Source: Bradyrhizobium sp. Rc3b (GTDB taxonomy: Bacteria; Pseudomonadota; Alphaproteobacteria; Rhizobiales; Xanthobacteraceae). From it: 64,000 nt of DNA. Position 1 is the stretch's first letter. Every line of letters starts with the position of its first letter. This document shows positions 31,026-39,966 of this stretch, piece by piece. Location: contig NZ_FOUS01000023.1 in the NCBI RefSeq assembly GCF_900114915.1, forward strand, positions 62,001-126,000, written 5' to 3'. The notes under the pieces are model-generated. The model was not told the origin of the DNA, made no database searches, and saw only the letters and a program-made list of their open reading frames with translations. Position numbers and translations under genes: made by a program.

Positions 31026-31340
31026 TTAGGCGGCTTTCTTCTTGGAAAACACATCGGTGAGAACGCCCATGATGTCGCTCTCCTTCATGATCAACAGCTC
31101 CTGGCCGTCGATCTTGACTTCGGTGCCCGACCATTTGCCGAACAGCACGCGGTCACCGACCTCGACGTCGATCGGAATCAACTTACCGGCTTCGTCGCGG
31201 CCGCCGGGGCCAACAGCGACGACTTCGCCTTGGGAGGGCTTTTCCTTGGCGGTGTCGGGAATGATAATGCCACCAGCGGTCTTCTCATCGGCGTCAATGC
31301 GCTTGACCACGACGCGGTCGTGAAGCGGACGGAAATTCAT
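31026..31340 (-). CDS. groES: GroES co-chaperonin
   Basis: A 104-aa co-chaperonin: MNFRPLHDRVVVKRIDADEKTAGGIIIPDTAKEKPSQGEVVAVGPGG, mobile loop, and VLFGKWSGTEVKIDGQELLIMKESDIMGV. ATG 31340 has AGGAG 8 bases ahead. First gene of the groESL operon, driven by the -24/-12 promoter at 31400-31415. A tandem duplicate of its promoter and first 30 codons lies just upstream (31453-31616). Confidence 0.96.
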   Translation of the reverse strand: MNFRPLHDRVVVKRIDADEKTAGGIIIPDTAKEKPSQGEVVAVGPGGRDEAGKLIPIDVEVGDRVLFGKWSGTEVKIDGQELLIMKESDIMGVLTDVFSKKKAA

Positions 31341-31375
31341 GCATGGCTCCTGAGCGTTTGAACAGTTAGAGATAG

Positions 31376-31546
31376 TCACCTTGTAACAAGCCAAGTTATA
31401 GCAAGGGTCAGGCCAAGAATGAGTTGAACGATCCATGCGTGCAGCTTTTGCTCGGCCGTTTCGGGAATGATAACGGCGCTAACGCTCTTCTCTTGGGCGT
31501 CGATGCGCTTGACCAAGACGCGGTCGTGAGGCGGACGGAATTTCAT
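31376..31546 (-). pseudogene. Truncated groES duplicate
   Basis: From ATG 31546 (AGGAG 7 bases ahead) the frame reads MKFRPPHDRVLVKRIDAQEKSVSAVIIPETAE, a clear copy of the first 30 residues of GroES. It then runs through the active groESL promoter to a stop at 31376, ending in a hydrophobic stretch (LILGLTLAITWLV). It has lost 70 residues and cannot form a GroES ring. It may still be translated as a 56-aa peptide. Confidence 0.75.
31400..31415 (-). promoter_or_regulatory. -24/-12 sigma54 promoter of groESL
   Basis: Minus strand TGGCCT-GACCC-TTGCT, with GG and GC 10 bases apart. Predicted start near 31389, a 50-base leader to groES. NifA/RpoN control of the symbiotic groESL is established in B. 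japonicum. No exact TGT-N10-ACA site was found within 300 bases upstream. Confidence 0.85.
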
Positions 31547-31601
31547 CAAGAACTCCTGAGCTCGAGTTGGAGATAGTCACATTGTGACAAGCCGAATTAC
31601 A

Positions 31602-31616
31602 ACAAGAGTCAGGCCA
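31602..31616 (-). promoter_or_regulatory. Damaged duplicate of the groESL sigma54 promoter
   Basis: Minus strand TGGCCTGACTCTTGT: the -24 box is intact, but the -12 GC has become GT, which should abolish RpoN activity. It has the same relation to the truncated groES copy as the intact promoter has to groES. Confidence 0.65.
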
Positions 31617-32584
31617 AAACGGGCTAAACGATCGAGGCCCGCAGTTCTGCTGAACGTAGCTTGGCCTTGCGTGTCGTTGTCCGGAAGCAAACGCCTTCAG
31701 GTGCGCAGCCCGCCAAGCTGTTGCGAAAATGACATTGCGCTTCGCAGAAGCACTCGGATTGAGCCCAGGCTTCCTCAAAATTGCACTGGCGGCCGTTGCA
31801 TCGATCGAAGCGCCGCGTGTTTCAATGACGACGGCGGGGCGCGGTACATGATTGCTTCCTTGACGGCAGCATCTAGCAGCTGACGCCGGCGAATCTGCGG
31901 TACACAAGGCTCATAGATGAGCAGCGCTCAATCAGCCTGACGTAGTCGCAATAATAGCCAACTATCTGGAAAATTCAGGCGATGTTTACTGTAAGAAGCG
32001 GCGTGCTCCAAGAGAGACGATCATCGAATTGTCGATGTCCAGCCGTGCCACGGTCGCTCAAACCTGTTGAATTTACCCCAATCAATTGATCGAAGATGAT
32101 CGCCGCGGAGGTTTGCTTGCGCGCGGCAACCCGAGGAAAAGATCGCCCGGAGCTGCTCGCAAACTGCGTCAGGAATACGAGTGGCCGAGCCTTGGTCGGC
32201 AGAACACATTTCGCTCGACTGTGATCCAGCTGATTGGCTATTGCTGTGGATGAGAGATCGCTCTGCCCGGGACACGCTCCTCGGAGAGTAGCCGATACGT
32301 GATATTCGAGCGAAGCCGATCTTTCGGCCACTCCGAGAAAAGAACCGCCGAGGACGATCTGGAGGCGCGTCTGTCGACGCTCGCTTGGAATTTGCATTGG
32401 ATGGCAGTCGCTGTAGCTGTCTGTCCGAGAGGTTCTCCTTTGATATTGATGGCATCTAAATAGCCGCCATGGATCAAGGGGACTGAGCGGCATATGAACG
32501 ATATACGTTGATATACATTGTGCCGGCGCGTCTGGCGTGTGATTGCGGCTTCGAAGTTCGAAACTCACGCGATCTCCGCGCCAA
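31617..32584. other. Gene-poor stretch between groES and noeI
   Basis: Several overlapping frames without recognisable domains. I looked for a nod box before noeI and found no convincing one. Confidence 0.4.
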
Positions 32585-33247
32585 ATGGAAAAAGCACCTG
32601 TGTCCACTGTAGAAGTACACCAGCACATCGTCTCACTTCTTCAGAAGCCGAATCCCATCATCCTGGATATCGGATGCAATGACGGGACTGATACGCAACA
32701 GTTTCTCGACCTCTGCCCCCAAGCGCAGCTCTACTGCTTTGAGCCAGACCCCAGAGCGATCGCGCGCTTCAAGAAGAAGCTGGGCTCCTCCCTCGACAAG
32801 GTGAAGCTGCTTGAAATCGCCATCAGTGATCGAAATGGGATGATCGACTTCCATCCAAGCAATGCAGATGGTGATGCGAAGGAATGGGACCTCTCTGGCT
32901 CAATACGCCGCCCGAAGAATCATCTTACTGAGTATGATTGGGTTAGGTTCGATCGCCCCGTCTCGGTTGAAACCCGGCGGCTGGACGACTGGTGCAGCGA
33001 AGCGGAGCTGAACACGGTCGATTTCATCTGGATGGATGTCCAGGGAGCCGAAGCGGATGTTATTGCCGGCGGGGCGCAGACCTTAAGTAACACGCGCTTC
33101 CTCTACACGGAATATAGCGACCGCGAGCTTTACGAAGGGCAGTTGTCCCTGCAAGCCATTCTTGACCTGTTGCCATCATTCGAAGTGGCGGCCCACTATC
33201 CACGCTCAGTGGAGGGGGATGTATTGCTCAAAAATACGCGCTTCTAG
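32585..33247 (+). CDS. noeI: NoeI-like FkbM-family methyltransferase (fucose 2-O-methylation)
   Basis: A 220-aa class I SAM methyltransferase of the FkbM type: IILDIGCNDGTDTQQFLDLCPQ (SAM loop), LYCFEPDPRAIARFKKKLG, VSVETRRLDDWCSEAELNTVDFIWMDVQGAEADVIAGG, the standard FkbM acidic motif. NoeI methylates O2 of the fucose on Nod factors. The name rests on the family, size (NoeI about 240 aa), the presence of nodZ in the same window and the adjacency to the symbiotic groESL, an order I recall from B. japonicum. ATG 32585 is the first plausible start; TTG 32543 would add 14 residues. Confidence 0.75.
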   Translation: MEKAPVSTVEVHQHIVSLLQKPNPIILDIGCNDGTDTQQFLDLCPQAQLYCFEPDPRAIARFKKKLGSSLDKVKLLEIAISDRNGMIDFHPSNADGDAKEWDLSGSIRRPKNHLTEYDWVRFDRPVSVETRRLDDWCSEAELNTVDFIWMDVQGAEADVIAGGAQTLSNTRFLYTEYSDRELYEGQLSLQAILDLLPSFEVAAHYPRSVEGDVLLKNTRF

Positions 33248-33785
33248 TGGCCGGCCCTATCCAGCGCCTCATTCAGCGCTGTAAGACGTGACGAGCGCGG
33301 TCTGTGCCAGTCAGAGGCTGTACAACTGGTGATCATTAGGTGGGGGGAGTAGCCGAACGAGCACTCCGGTTTCCTACCGCCGTTGCACACCCACGCATCA
33401 CGTCGGCGTTGGGCGGGGGGTGGGTTTCTGCCATGTATTTAGAGTGCCGGCACGACCGACGACATCGCGGTCAGCAGGCCGAGCCGTTTCGGATTCTTGA
33501 ATCAACACTGCCAACCGGCGCCAGAAGCGCTGAATTGTCTGACCGGGCTGCCGCACGGTCTGGCCTTCTAGTAAGCTGGTGCACTGCTTCGATCAATGCC
33601 AAAACCAATCGCATCCGTTCTCGCAATTCCCGTTTGTCAACGAGAAAGCGAGCTGAAGCATCTGTTCATTCCGAATCAAGATGGCCGTGACGCGTCGAGC
33701 ATAACTGCAGCAGCCGATTGTCCGGCAAAGTGTTCCGGACGCGGCGCAGGAGAAGGCGACGGTGATCATCACCGGCCGATCTGAC
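33248..33785. other. Debris after noeI
   Basis: No gene recognised before the IS66 remnant. Confidence 0.4.
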
Positions 33786-33789
33786 GCCG

Positions 33790-33972
33790 GATCGGATGAA
33801 GATGGTCATCGCAATCGGCGTTACTTGCGTGCTGATCTGCCGCAGGTGGAGCTGGTCATCGATCTGCGAGCACGGCTCTGCCGGTGCGGCTGCGGCGCGA
33901 TGACGAAGATCGCCGAGGACGTCAGTAAACGCCTCGACGTATATCCCGGCCCAATGGCGCGAAGTTTCTCCT
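33790..33972 (+). mobile_element. IS66-family transposase fragment
   Basis: The frame reads LPQVELVIDLRARLCRCGCGAMTKIAEDVSKRLDVYPG, matching the Cys-rich zinc-finger segment of IS66 TnpC transposases (usually CPxCGGxxxxxGEDVSExLDxxP). Only about 60 residues remain and no ends are visible, so it is an inactive relic. Confidence 0.65.
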
Positions 33973-33987
33973 AGCCGCGCCGCCCCA

Positions 33988-34347
33988 CTAGCCGCAATTC
34001 CAGATCGGCCCAATCGGCGTCCGCGTCCAACACGGCCCGAAACTGCCGCCATTGTAGCGGCCGCCGCGCAAGTCGGGGTGGCCGAAATAGTGCCACTCGC
34101 CATCCCAACCGTAATACTCAGGAACCGGGTCAATATACCAGTGGCGTCGGTTGGGGCGCGAGAGCCGGCCCATCGACTCCTTCTGCTTGTAAAGCGGAAT
34201 GCTGTCGCTCAGCGGCTGGCGATAGCCGGGCAGGAAGCCGTAACCTTGCCAGATCGGCTTGGGCCCCTTTTGAATTGGCGCAGCTCTCGCTACGAGCGGC
34301 AGCAGCGACAGGATGATAGTAGCAGTTAGACACACGAGGCGACACAT
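33988..34347 (-). CDS. Small secreted protein, unknown function
   Basis: A 119-aa protein with a signal peptide (MCRLVCLTATIILSLLPLVARAA) and a mature part rich in Trp, Tyr, Gly and Pro (IWQGYGFLPGYRQP, HWYIDPVPEYYGWDGEWHYFGHPDLRGGRYNGGSFGPCW, GPIWNCG). Two Cys near the end could form a disulfide. This composition is seen in small periplasmic or surface orphan proteins of Bradyrhizobium. The frame extends upstream to 34398, but the signal peptide argues for 34347; no strong ribosome site is visible. Confidence 0.6.
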   Translation of the reverse strand: MCRLVCLTATIILSLLPLVARAAPIQKGPKPIWQGYGFLPGYRQPLSDSIPLYKQKESMGRLSRPNRRHWYIDPVPEYYGWDGEWHYFGHPDLRGGRYNGGSFGPCWTRTPIGPIWNCG

Positions 34348-34605
34348 GGATGAAGAATGATCGCTGGTTGCACGGAGGCCATTGAAATTTGGGTGCACAG
34401 TTCAACACAATCTGACGCAGAATTAGAGCGCCCGGGATGCTCCACGGATATGAAGTGGTGTTCTTGAGAAGCGCCTGACTGTAAGGGCCTCTCTCTCGTG
34501 CCCTTGAAACAAGGCCGGCAGGCCACTGAGTCTTGCAGCTGCAGGCCACACCAAATCGCAGGTCCGGCAAACGTTGCTGAGGCGTGCGGAATGTGGAGAA
34601 CGACT

Positions 34606-35772
34606 TCATGGAAATCCCGGCGGCGCTGCACTTCCGAGCAGGATTCGGCCGGCGCTCTGGAGTGTTCCCTCATTTAAAGCTGCGTGCTGGGCAACCACGA
34701 AGCTGTCGCACATAGCCCGCGCCAGATTGCTGGTGGTATAGAGCGAGGCGCTTCCAGCGAGACCGCTTGCAATGTTACAGACGTCAGCGCTCTGCCGCGC
34801 GGCGTTCGTCGCGGCGAGTCGCATTAGCGTCGTTGTGCTCGGGTTTACCGCACCCTTAAGCGCTTCCTTCCACAGTTCCTCGGTGGCCTCATAGAAAAAG
34901 GAACGAGCGGAACGCAGCATAGCTTCGGCTCTGGCCACCTCCAGCTGGATATAGGCGCGCTCTGCCATTACGGGCGCTCCAGTGATGGAGGCGCGGCTTC
35001 CGGCCATCGCGATCACCTCATCCAGCGCGGAGCGCGCGATACCGACGCCGACAATCGCATGCGCCTGCGCAGCGAAGGTCACGGACGGATATCGATAGAC
35101 CGGCGCGTCGACTGTGGGCGGACCGCCGCGGATCAGGGTCCATTCCTCCGGCACAATGACATCGTTGACAACGACGTCGTGGCTGCCCGTGCCTTGCAGG
35201 CCGATGACGTCCCAATTGGGGCGGATTGTCACCTTTTCCGCCGGTATCACTGCTACCCGCGCAAGGCCACCGGTCGGATCGTCTTCTACAGTGATGCCAA
35301 CTCCTATCAGATCCGCCCCCGGTGAGCCGCTGGCGAATGGCCAGACGCCGTTCACGACGAGCCCATTCGTGCTTCGCCTGGCGGGCTGGAGCGGGAAAAG
35401 CGCACCTGCCAACACCACGTCAGGTCCATTCGCGTATACCTTGCGAAGCGTGGCGTCCGGAAGAGCAGCGAGGTAGCGAGCCCCATCGCCAAAGCTGGCG
35501 ACCCAACCGGCGGAGCCGTCGGCTTCGGAAATGCGCTCGATCAGGCGACAAAAGTCGGCCGGCGCTCGCTCATCGCCGCCGAATCGCTTAGCGGCCAAAG
35601 CCCGATAGACGCCAACGCGCTTGAAGGCCGCGATGATCTCGTCTGGAATCTTCTGCGCGCGAGCGAACTCGTCTCGACGCGCGCGGATATCGTCCAGTAA
35701 CGGCGAAAGATTGTCCCAGGTCGAAGCCGTAGCGTCGGTTTCTGCAGTGATCTTCTCTGGTTGAGCGTTCAT
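34606..35772 (-). CDS. Acyl-CoA-dehydrogenase-fold flavin monooxygenase (HsaA/group D type)
   Basis: A 388-aa protein with the fold of two-component flavin-dependent hydroxylases: IPDEIIAAFKRVGVYRALAAKRFGGDERAPADFCRLIERISEADGSAGWVASFG, VVNGVWPFASGSPGADLIGV, WDVIGLQGTGSHDVVVNDVIVPEEW and ARQSADVCNIASGLAGSASLY. These enzymes use reduced flavin from a partner reductase to hydroxylate aromatic or indole compounds; true acyl-CoA dehydrogenases keep a C-terminal catalytic Glu that is not obvious here. No reductase is nearby, but an N-terminal aldolase fragment lies just upstream on the same strand. The substrate is unknown; indole/auxin-type substrates are one possibility. Confidence 0.75.
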   Translation of the reverse strand: MNAQPEKITAETDATASTWDNLSPLLDDIRARRDEFARAQKIPDEIIAAFKRVGVYRALAAKRFGGDERAPADFCRLIERISEADGSAGWVASFGDGARYLAALPDATLRKVYANGPDVVLAGALFPLQPARRSTNGLVVNGVWPFASGSPGADLIGVGITVEDDPTGGLARVAVIPAEKVTIRPNWDVIGLQGTGSHDVVVNDVIVPEEWTLIRGGPPTVDAPVYRYPSVTFAAQAHAIVGVGIARSALDEVIAMAGSRASITGAPVMAERAYIQLEVARAEAMLRSARSFFYEATEELWKEALKGAVNPSTTTLMRLAATNAARQSADVCNIASGLAGSASLYTTSNLARAMCDSFVVAQHAALNEGTLQSAGRILLGSAAPPGFP

Positions 35773-35862
35773 AACCTGTCCTCCGTGTCTTGAGCCGGCC
35801 GACGCCGCGCTTCATTGATCTGGATTACGCGCGCATGGCGGAGCCGTCCGGATTGACACCCA

Positions 35863-36075
35863 CTAGGAAGGGATCGTCGAAGCCGATTGAAACGGTTGCC
35901 CCCATACGTATTGGCTCAAAGCAAAGGTCTTGAGGGTCGGCCAGGCAAACAGAGATGCCGCTGTCGAGCTGTCTTTGAGGCTGAAACGGCAAAGCAGCCG
36001 ATATGCGGCGGCGAGATGGATCCGCCTCTGCTGCACTATGTCTTCGACGGTTGGCGGCAGCTCTCGCTTTGTCAT
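35863..36075 (-). pseudogene. Truncated class II aldolase/adducin-type gene
   Basis: The frame from ATG 36075 reads MTKRELPPTVEDIVQQRRIHLAAAYRLLCRFSLKDSSTAA, matching the N-terminal helix of class II aldolase-like proteins (LAxAYRLLARFGLTD). The His-rich zinc site that should follow (GHIS) is missing, and the frame ends after 70 residues. It is upstream of, and on the same strand as, the flavin monooxygenase. Confidence 0.55.
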
Positions 36076-36463
36076 GTCGTCTCCAACGGACGAAGTGTCA
36101 CAATTAGGACCCGGCCGCCTCGAACCACGTTGTAAAATCCTGACTGGGCGACCGCGAGGTCCCCCAAACCTGCGGCTCTTTTCCAGCTCCCCAGCAATCG
36201 ACGTGCCATCCAACTTGGTCTGTCGGCCCCCTCTTAATCGAGCGAGATCACGTGGGGCTTGCACACGCCAGCAGGATGCTCGCGCCTCACGTGTCTGGTT
36301 TCAGGCACAAGACGTCACCAACCGAACACGGCGCCGACTGGTCCGCGGTCGAGGTCTACTTCAGTCGTTCTCCTTCTGCAGCTGATGCACGAGCGAACTG
36401 CGCGTAACTCGATGGAAGCCTGTAGGCGGCGAGCGAGTAATCGGCCGCGCGCAGGAGACAGCG

Positions 36464-37207
36464 TCAGCTCAGCAAATCGACCCTGCCGGTGTCGAGCCGA
36501 TAAAGGCCCCCGACGACCTTCAGTCTGTTCTGCTCAACTGCCGCGTTCAGAATCGGCCCCGTCGATTTGAGTTTGTTGACGTTATCGACCACATTTTGTC
36601 GGGTTGCTTCGGCGGATGTGTCACCCGTTTGCTGGCGAGAGGCTTTCACTGCCGGCGCAAGCGCAGCGACGAGGGATGAAATGTGACCCGGCGGCGGCTT
36701 ATCATCGAGGAGCGACTTGATCGTGGCGTCTATCGCACCGCAATGATCATGGCCAAGTACCAGGATCAGCGGCGTGTTCAGCGCGGCCACCGCATATTCC
36801 ATACTGGCGAGCGTGTCATCGTTGGCGAAGTTGCCGGCGAGACGGCAGACAAACAGATCACCAAGTCCGCTACCGAAGACAAGTTCAGGGGCCACGCGAG
36901 AATCGGCGCAGCTCAGAACCGCGGCATATGGATTTTGCCCATAGACCAAAACCGGGCGCTCGCGCTTGAAATTGTCGCCTCGTGATGCGCCCTGGACATA
37001 GCGGTTGTTGCCTTCCATCAGCCGCTTCAGGGCAGCATCCGGGGAGAGCAGGTTATCTAGCTTGGGCGGCGCTTCTGCTTCCTTCCCATCGACAATGTTG
37101 TTGCCAAGCCGCAGGCAAGCCGCCGAAACAGCTAACAGCAACAGCGAGCGGCGCGAAGACGCGAACTTAGTCAGATAGGACATATTCGGAGAATGGCCTG
37201 CTTGCAT
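36464..37207 (-). CDS. Beta-class carbonic anhydrase, exported or membrane-anchored
   Basis: A 247-aa zinc enzyme interconverting CO2 and bicarbonate. The beta-CA signatures are CADSRV (Cys and Asp, with Arg of the Asp-Arg dyad) and LGHDHCGA (His and Cys ligands), plus GNFANDDTLASMEYAV. The first 55 residues, SSRRSLLLLAVSAACLRLG after a Tat-like SRR, indicate export. ATG 37207 is chosen because GAGGTGAG lies about 5 bases ahead; the frame is open to 37282. It ends NRLKVVGGLYRLDTGRVDLL, the usual last strand. Periplasmic CO2/bicarbonate handling in the bacteroid is possible. Confidence 0.88.
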   Translation of the reverse strand: MQAGHSPNMSYLTKFASSRRSLLLLAVSAACLRLGNNIVDGKEAEAPPKLDNLLSPDAALKRLMEGNNRYVQGASRGDNFKRERPVLVYGQNPYAAVLSCADSRVAPELVFGSGLGDLFVCRLAGNFANDDTLASMEYAVAALNTPLILVLGHDHCGAIDATIKSLLDDKPPPGHISSLVAALAPAVKASRQQTGDTSAEATRQNVVDNVNKLKSTGPILNAAVEQNRLKVVGGLYRLDTGRVDLLS

Positions 37208-37217
37208 GCATCTCACC

Positions 37218-37928
37218 TCATTGCGCGACTTTACGCCACCCGATGGCTTCGGCTTCCGCTTCGCTACAGAGCCAGCGTTCACCGGGCTTCGTCATGTCGA
37301 TTTGTTCGTAACTGATTTGCCCGGGCAGGTGATAGATGCGCTCGCCATTGCGGCCCACGGTGCCTTTTATCACACACTCCGACGAGGGCGGGTCCGATAG
37401 CAGGGCGGATCCGAGGAGGAGTTCCTGAGCGTCGACCGGAACCGAGCTCGCGCCGATGATGATCGTCGCCTTATTGCGGCGACGCCAGTCCCAGGGGGCG
37501 ATGAACGCCCCCGACCACAGCCCCGCACAGGTTTTGCTCGCCACAACCTCATAGATGACGTACGGACCCGACGAGAGTGCCCAGCCCGAGCGTACCATCC
37601 AGGCGTTCACGTCCTCGCCTTCGATGAAGCAACTGCCCCGTGACCTCCAGTACTCATCAACTCCCGTGGTATGACAATCCCACGTTCGTCCGTTCGAATG
37701 CTTGATAAGTTCGTCGCGAGCAGCCACGCCGCACGTCCATTTCCGGCCGTGGGCGTCGAGGCAAATCTGATCAGTCTCAGGAGCCTGGATGCCTGAGAGC
37801 CGGATCTTGGTTTGCTCAATCTCAATCGTATTGCCGTCGAGGATGCGCGGAGGGCCGCTGAGCTTCGCCGCGCACGCCGGAGATGTGATAACAGCGAACA
37901 ATGCGACCATCATTACGCGGTGTTTCAT
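37218..37928 (-). CDS. Secreted thermonuclease-like (SNase-fold) protein
   Basis: A 236-aa protein with a signal peptide (MKHRVMMVALFAVITSPACAA) and an OB-fold nuclease-like domain: RILDGNTIEIEQTKIRLSGIQAPETDQ, CGVAARDELIKH, VNAWMVRSGWALS. In staphylococcal nuclease the matching motif is RLxGIDAPE; here the calcium-binding Asp is Gln (GIQAPE), so hydrolysis may be impaired. The C-terminal part (CVIKGTVGRNGERIYHLPGQISYEQIDMTKPGERWLCSEAEAEAIGWRKV) is the domain often found after SNase in Bradyrhizobium. Start uncertain: 37928 fits the signal peptide; 37964 adds 12 residues. It ends 10 bases before the carbonic anhydrase start on the same strand. Confidence 0.8.
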   Translation of the reverse strand: MKHRVMMVALFAVITSPACAAKLSGPPRILDGNTIEIEQTKIRLSGIQAPETDQICLDAHGRKWTCGVAARDELIKHSNGRTWDCHTTGVDEYWRSRGSCFIEGEDVNAWMVRSGWALSSGPYVIYEVVASKTCAGLWSGAFIAPWDWRRRNKATIIIGASSVPVDAQELLLGSALLSDPPSSECVIKGTVGRNGERIYHLPGQISYEQIDMTKPGERWLCSEAEAEAIGWRKVAQ

Positions 37929-38050
37929 CTCGACAATAACCTTTCGATCTTGATCCATGTTCACGCACGATCCGGCGCGGCCACATTCGACTGCTTAAAC
38001 GCACTATGTCCGTTATTTGGCCTGCAACCTTCGAAGCCGTGGTTTCCAAG

Positions 38051-38079
38051 CTACGACCTGACGCTGCGTGAGGTTCAAG
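38051..38079 (-). promoter_or_regulatory. MerR-type promoter element, copy D
   Basis: Minus strand TTGAAC, the dyad CCTCACGCAGCGTCAGG, then TCGTAG. Differs from copy B at a few bases. It points toward the SNase-like and carbonic anhydrase genes, about 120 bases away. Confidence 0.5.
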
Positions 38080-38427
38080 AAATATATTCCGGCTTACGTG
38101 TCGCGGTATCTCGGGGCGCGCACTGCACCCTCTCGACCCGCGGAGGAGAGTCCCATCACTCAGCCGCGAACCCGGTATGCGGGAGAAAGCCGAACCTCGC
38201 ACCGCTGTTTCTCGCGCGCTTGAAGAACAAAATTCGGCTGTCAATCTCGAGGATCCAGCGGTCGTCGTGTTCGGACGATCGCGAGTGCATCCTGACGGCA
38301 TTCGATGCGAGGCGTGAACCACACCATCGTTGCCCCATTGCGGCGCTCGGGCAGTTCGCTCTGGTGCGGTTTAGCCGACTCAAGCTACAAATCAATCTCA
38401 ACGATCTCACTACACGATGGGAATGAA

Positions 38428-38610
38428 ATGGTTGCAGCCCCGCGGGAATTGCCGGTTTCTTCTTACGCGCTTGAAGTGGATGGCCGAGTCAGAGCCGAAT
38501 TCGCAACTAGAGACGGCGCCAGGGCGGGTGGAGCAGAACTAAAGAAGCGTTTTCCCATGCTTCAAATCCAGATCTATGACGCGCAGACGAACGCGCGTGA
38601 GGAAATTTAG
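38428..38610 (+). CDS. Small orphan protein (60 aa)
   Basis: MVAAPRELPVSSYALEVDGR...AGGAELKKRFPMLQIQIYDAQTNAREEI: a compact alpha/beta sequence with no signal peptide, of a kind common among small Bradyrhizobium proteins. GGGA lies 5 bases before the ATG. A damaged relative lies at about 58440-58610. Function unknown. Confidence 0.6.
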   Translation: MVAAPRELPVSSYALEVDGRVRAEFATRDGARAGGAELKKRFPMLQIQIYDAQTNAREEI

Positions 38611-39153
38611 CCCCGACTCAGTCGGTCCTCGATCCCTCGCGCAGGGCGCCTGCGCTCCTCGCCAGGGGAACTCGGAAAAGGGCCGGTGTTCGACAGGTAT
38701 GCCGGCCGGCTAACATTGCCCCTGTAGCTTTTCGTCGCAGCACTCGATCGTGCCGCCTCGGCGTCGGCGTGCTCACCAGTCAGTCGCGCGATGCATGGCG
38801 TGCACTCCGGACCTGGCTTGGGCCCGAGGCATCTCCAGGTCTAGTATCTTGAAGAGTAGCATGGAGAGCTGGTTCTCTCGCAGACTGGTGTTCCTCTCAC
38901 TGCGTCCGTGCAAATTTCGCCATCTGGCACGCGCCGCTGCGGTCGACGTAGAAAGACTCGAGTAATCGTGCTGCCCGACTTTTCCTGACGGGCTGAAGGC
39001 TGCGGGAAAGGCTCGCGACTGTTGCCAGGGCGTAAGCACGGACACTTTAGCGCTGATATGTCTTGCAGTTGCTCTGAGGCAGTCGGCGGTAAAGGAGCTG
39101 CGGCGCGATCTTGCTCCCCCGCGACCATTCTACCCAAGGCTTTCGCTCCTCTC
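38611..39153. other. No gene seen
   Basis: Only unsupported short frames. Confidence 0.4.
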
Positions 39154-39966
39154 TTACTCTTCCCGTTCCTTTGACTCCATACGAGCGAACCAGGAGCCAG
39201 GAGGATAGGCTGCGATACGCTTGGCAAAGAAGGATTGCGGCTCCCAATCTTGTCCTTCGCTCTTCTCGAAAGTGATGACCCCGTTGTGTGTAAACAAACG
39301 GGGCCCTGGGATATTACAGTTCACCAAAAGGAAAACGCGCCACAGATCACCTTTGTCGGCCGGCTTGTCCTTCTGCTTCGGCAAGTAGTCCACTCCAACA
39401 GGCTGAATGATGGTGCAGCGGCCCTGCCGCAGAAGATCGCCGAGCCGGCCTTGCGTGGTCGTCACGAAGTTGAAGTTGCTCGGGTCATGCAGAAAGCGAA
39501 GATTTGCGTCCCTTTCGCCATCCTTGACTTCACTGGCGATCAACCAGAGTGCCAGGGCCTGCCAGCCCAATTCCATCGGCTTTGCATAGGTCGATGCAAG
39601 TTGAAACGTGCCGTCGAGCGCGATCCTCCAGGTGATAACGTACTGTTCGTCTAATGTATCATCCGGGTGCCTAGTCCACGAAACGAAAACATAGTCGTTT
39701 TCGTCAAGTTCAGCGACGCCCCACATTCGAGGGACGAAATGTGCCACCTTCGAGACGTTGGAGATGATTTGCTCTATTGTCTCACCGTCTTGCGCTCGCC
39801 ACGTCGACTTGAATCTTTCGATATGGGGGCTCTCGATGCCGCGAGCACTGTTGCTCGTCGCAGCCAGCCAGGCCAGGCAGATCAGGGATGAACCGAGACA
39901 AAGCCACAACGCGCGTCTTCCAGGCACTTTTCTCATGACTCTGGGCCTATCTGGTTTCATCCCCAC
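39154..39966 (-). CDS. Exported or membrane-anchored hypothetical protein
   Basis: A 270-aa protein with an N-terminal basic segment and hydrophobic helix (RRALWLCLGSSLICLAWLAATS) that is a signal peptide or anchor. The rest is soluble, with no motif I recognise; features include WRAQDGETIEQIISNVSKVAHFVPRMWGVAELDENDYVFVSWTRHPDDTLDEQYVITWRI and a C-terminal WEPQSFFAKRIAAYPPGSWFARM. It lacks Cys pairs except around CTII and VNCNI. ATGs at 39966, 39960 and 39936 are possible starts. It is monocistronic. Function unknown. Confidence 0.7.
   Translation of the reverse strand: MGMKPDRPRVMRKVPGRRALWLCLGSSLICLAWLAATSNSARGIESPHIERFKSTWRAQDGETIEQIISNVSKVAHFVPRMWGVAELDENDYVFVSWTRHPDDTLDEQYVITWRIALDGTFQLASTYAKPMELGWQALALWLIASEVKDGERDANLRFLHDPSNFNFVTTTQGRLGDLLRQGRCTIIQPVGVDYLPKQKDKPADKGDLWRVFLLVNCNIPGPRLFTHNGVITFEKSEGQDWEPQSFFAKRIAAYPPGSWFARMESKEREE

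Noticed and set aside
32440..32584. Possible nod box upstream of noeI
   Set aside because: Only scattered ATC/GAT pieces on either strand; too poor a match to the 47-bp consensus.
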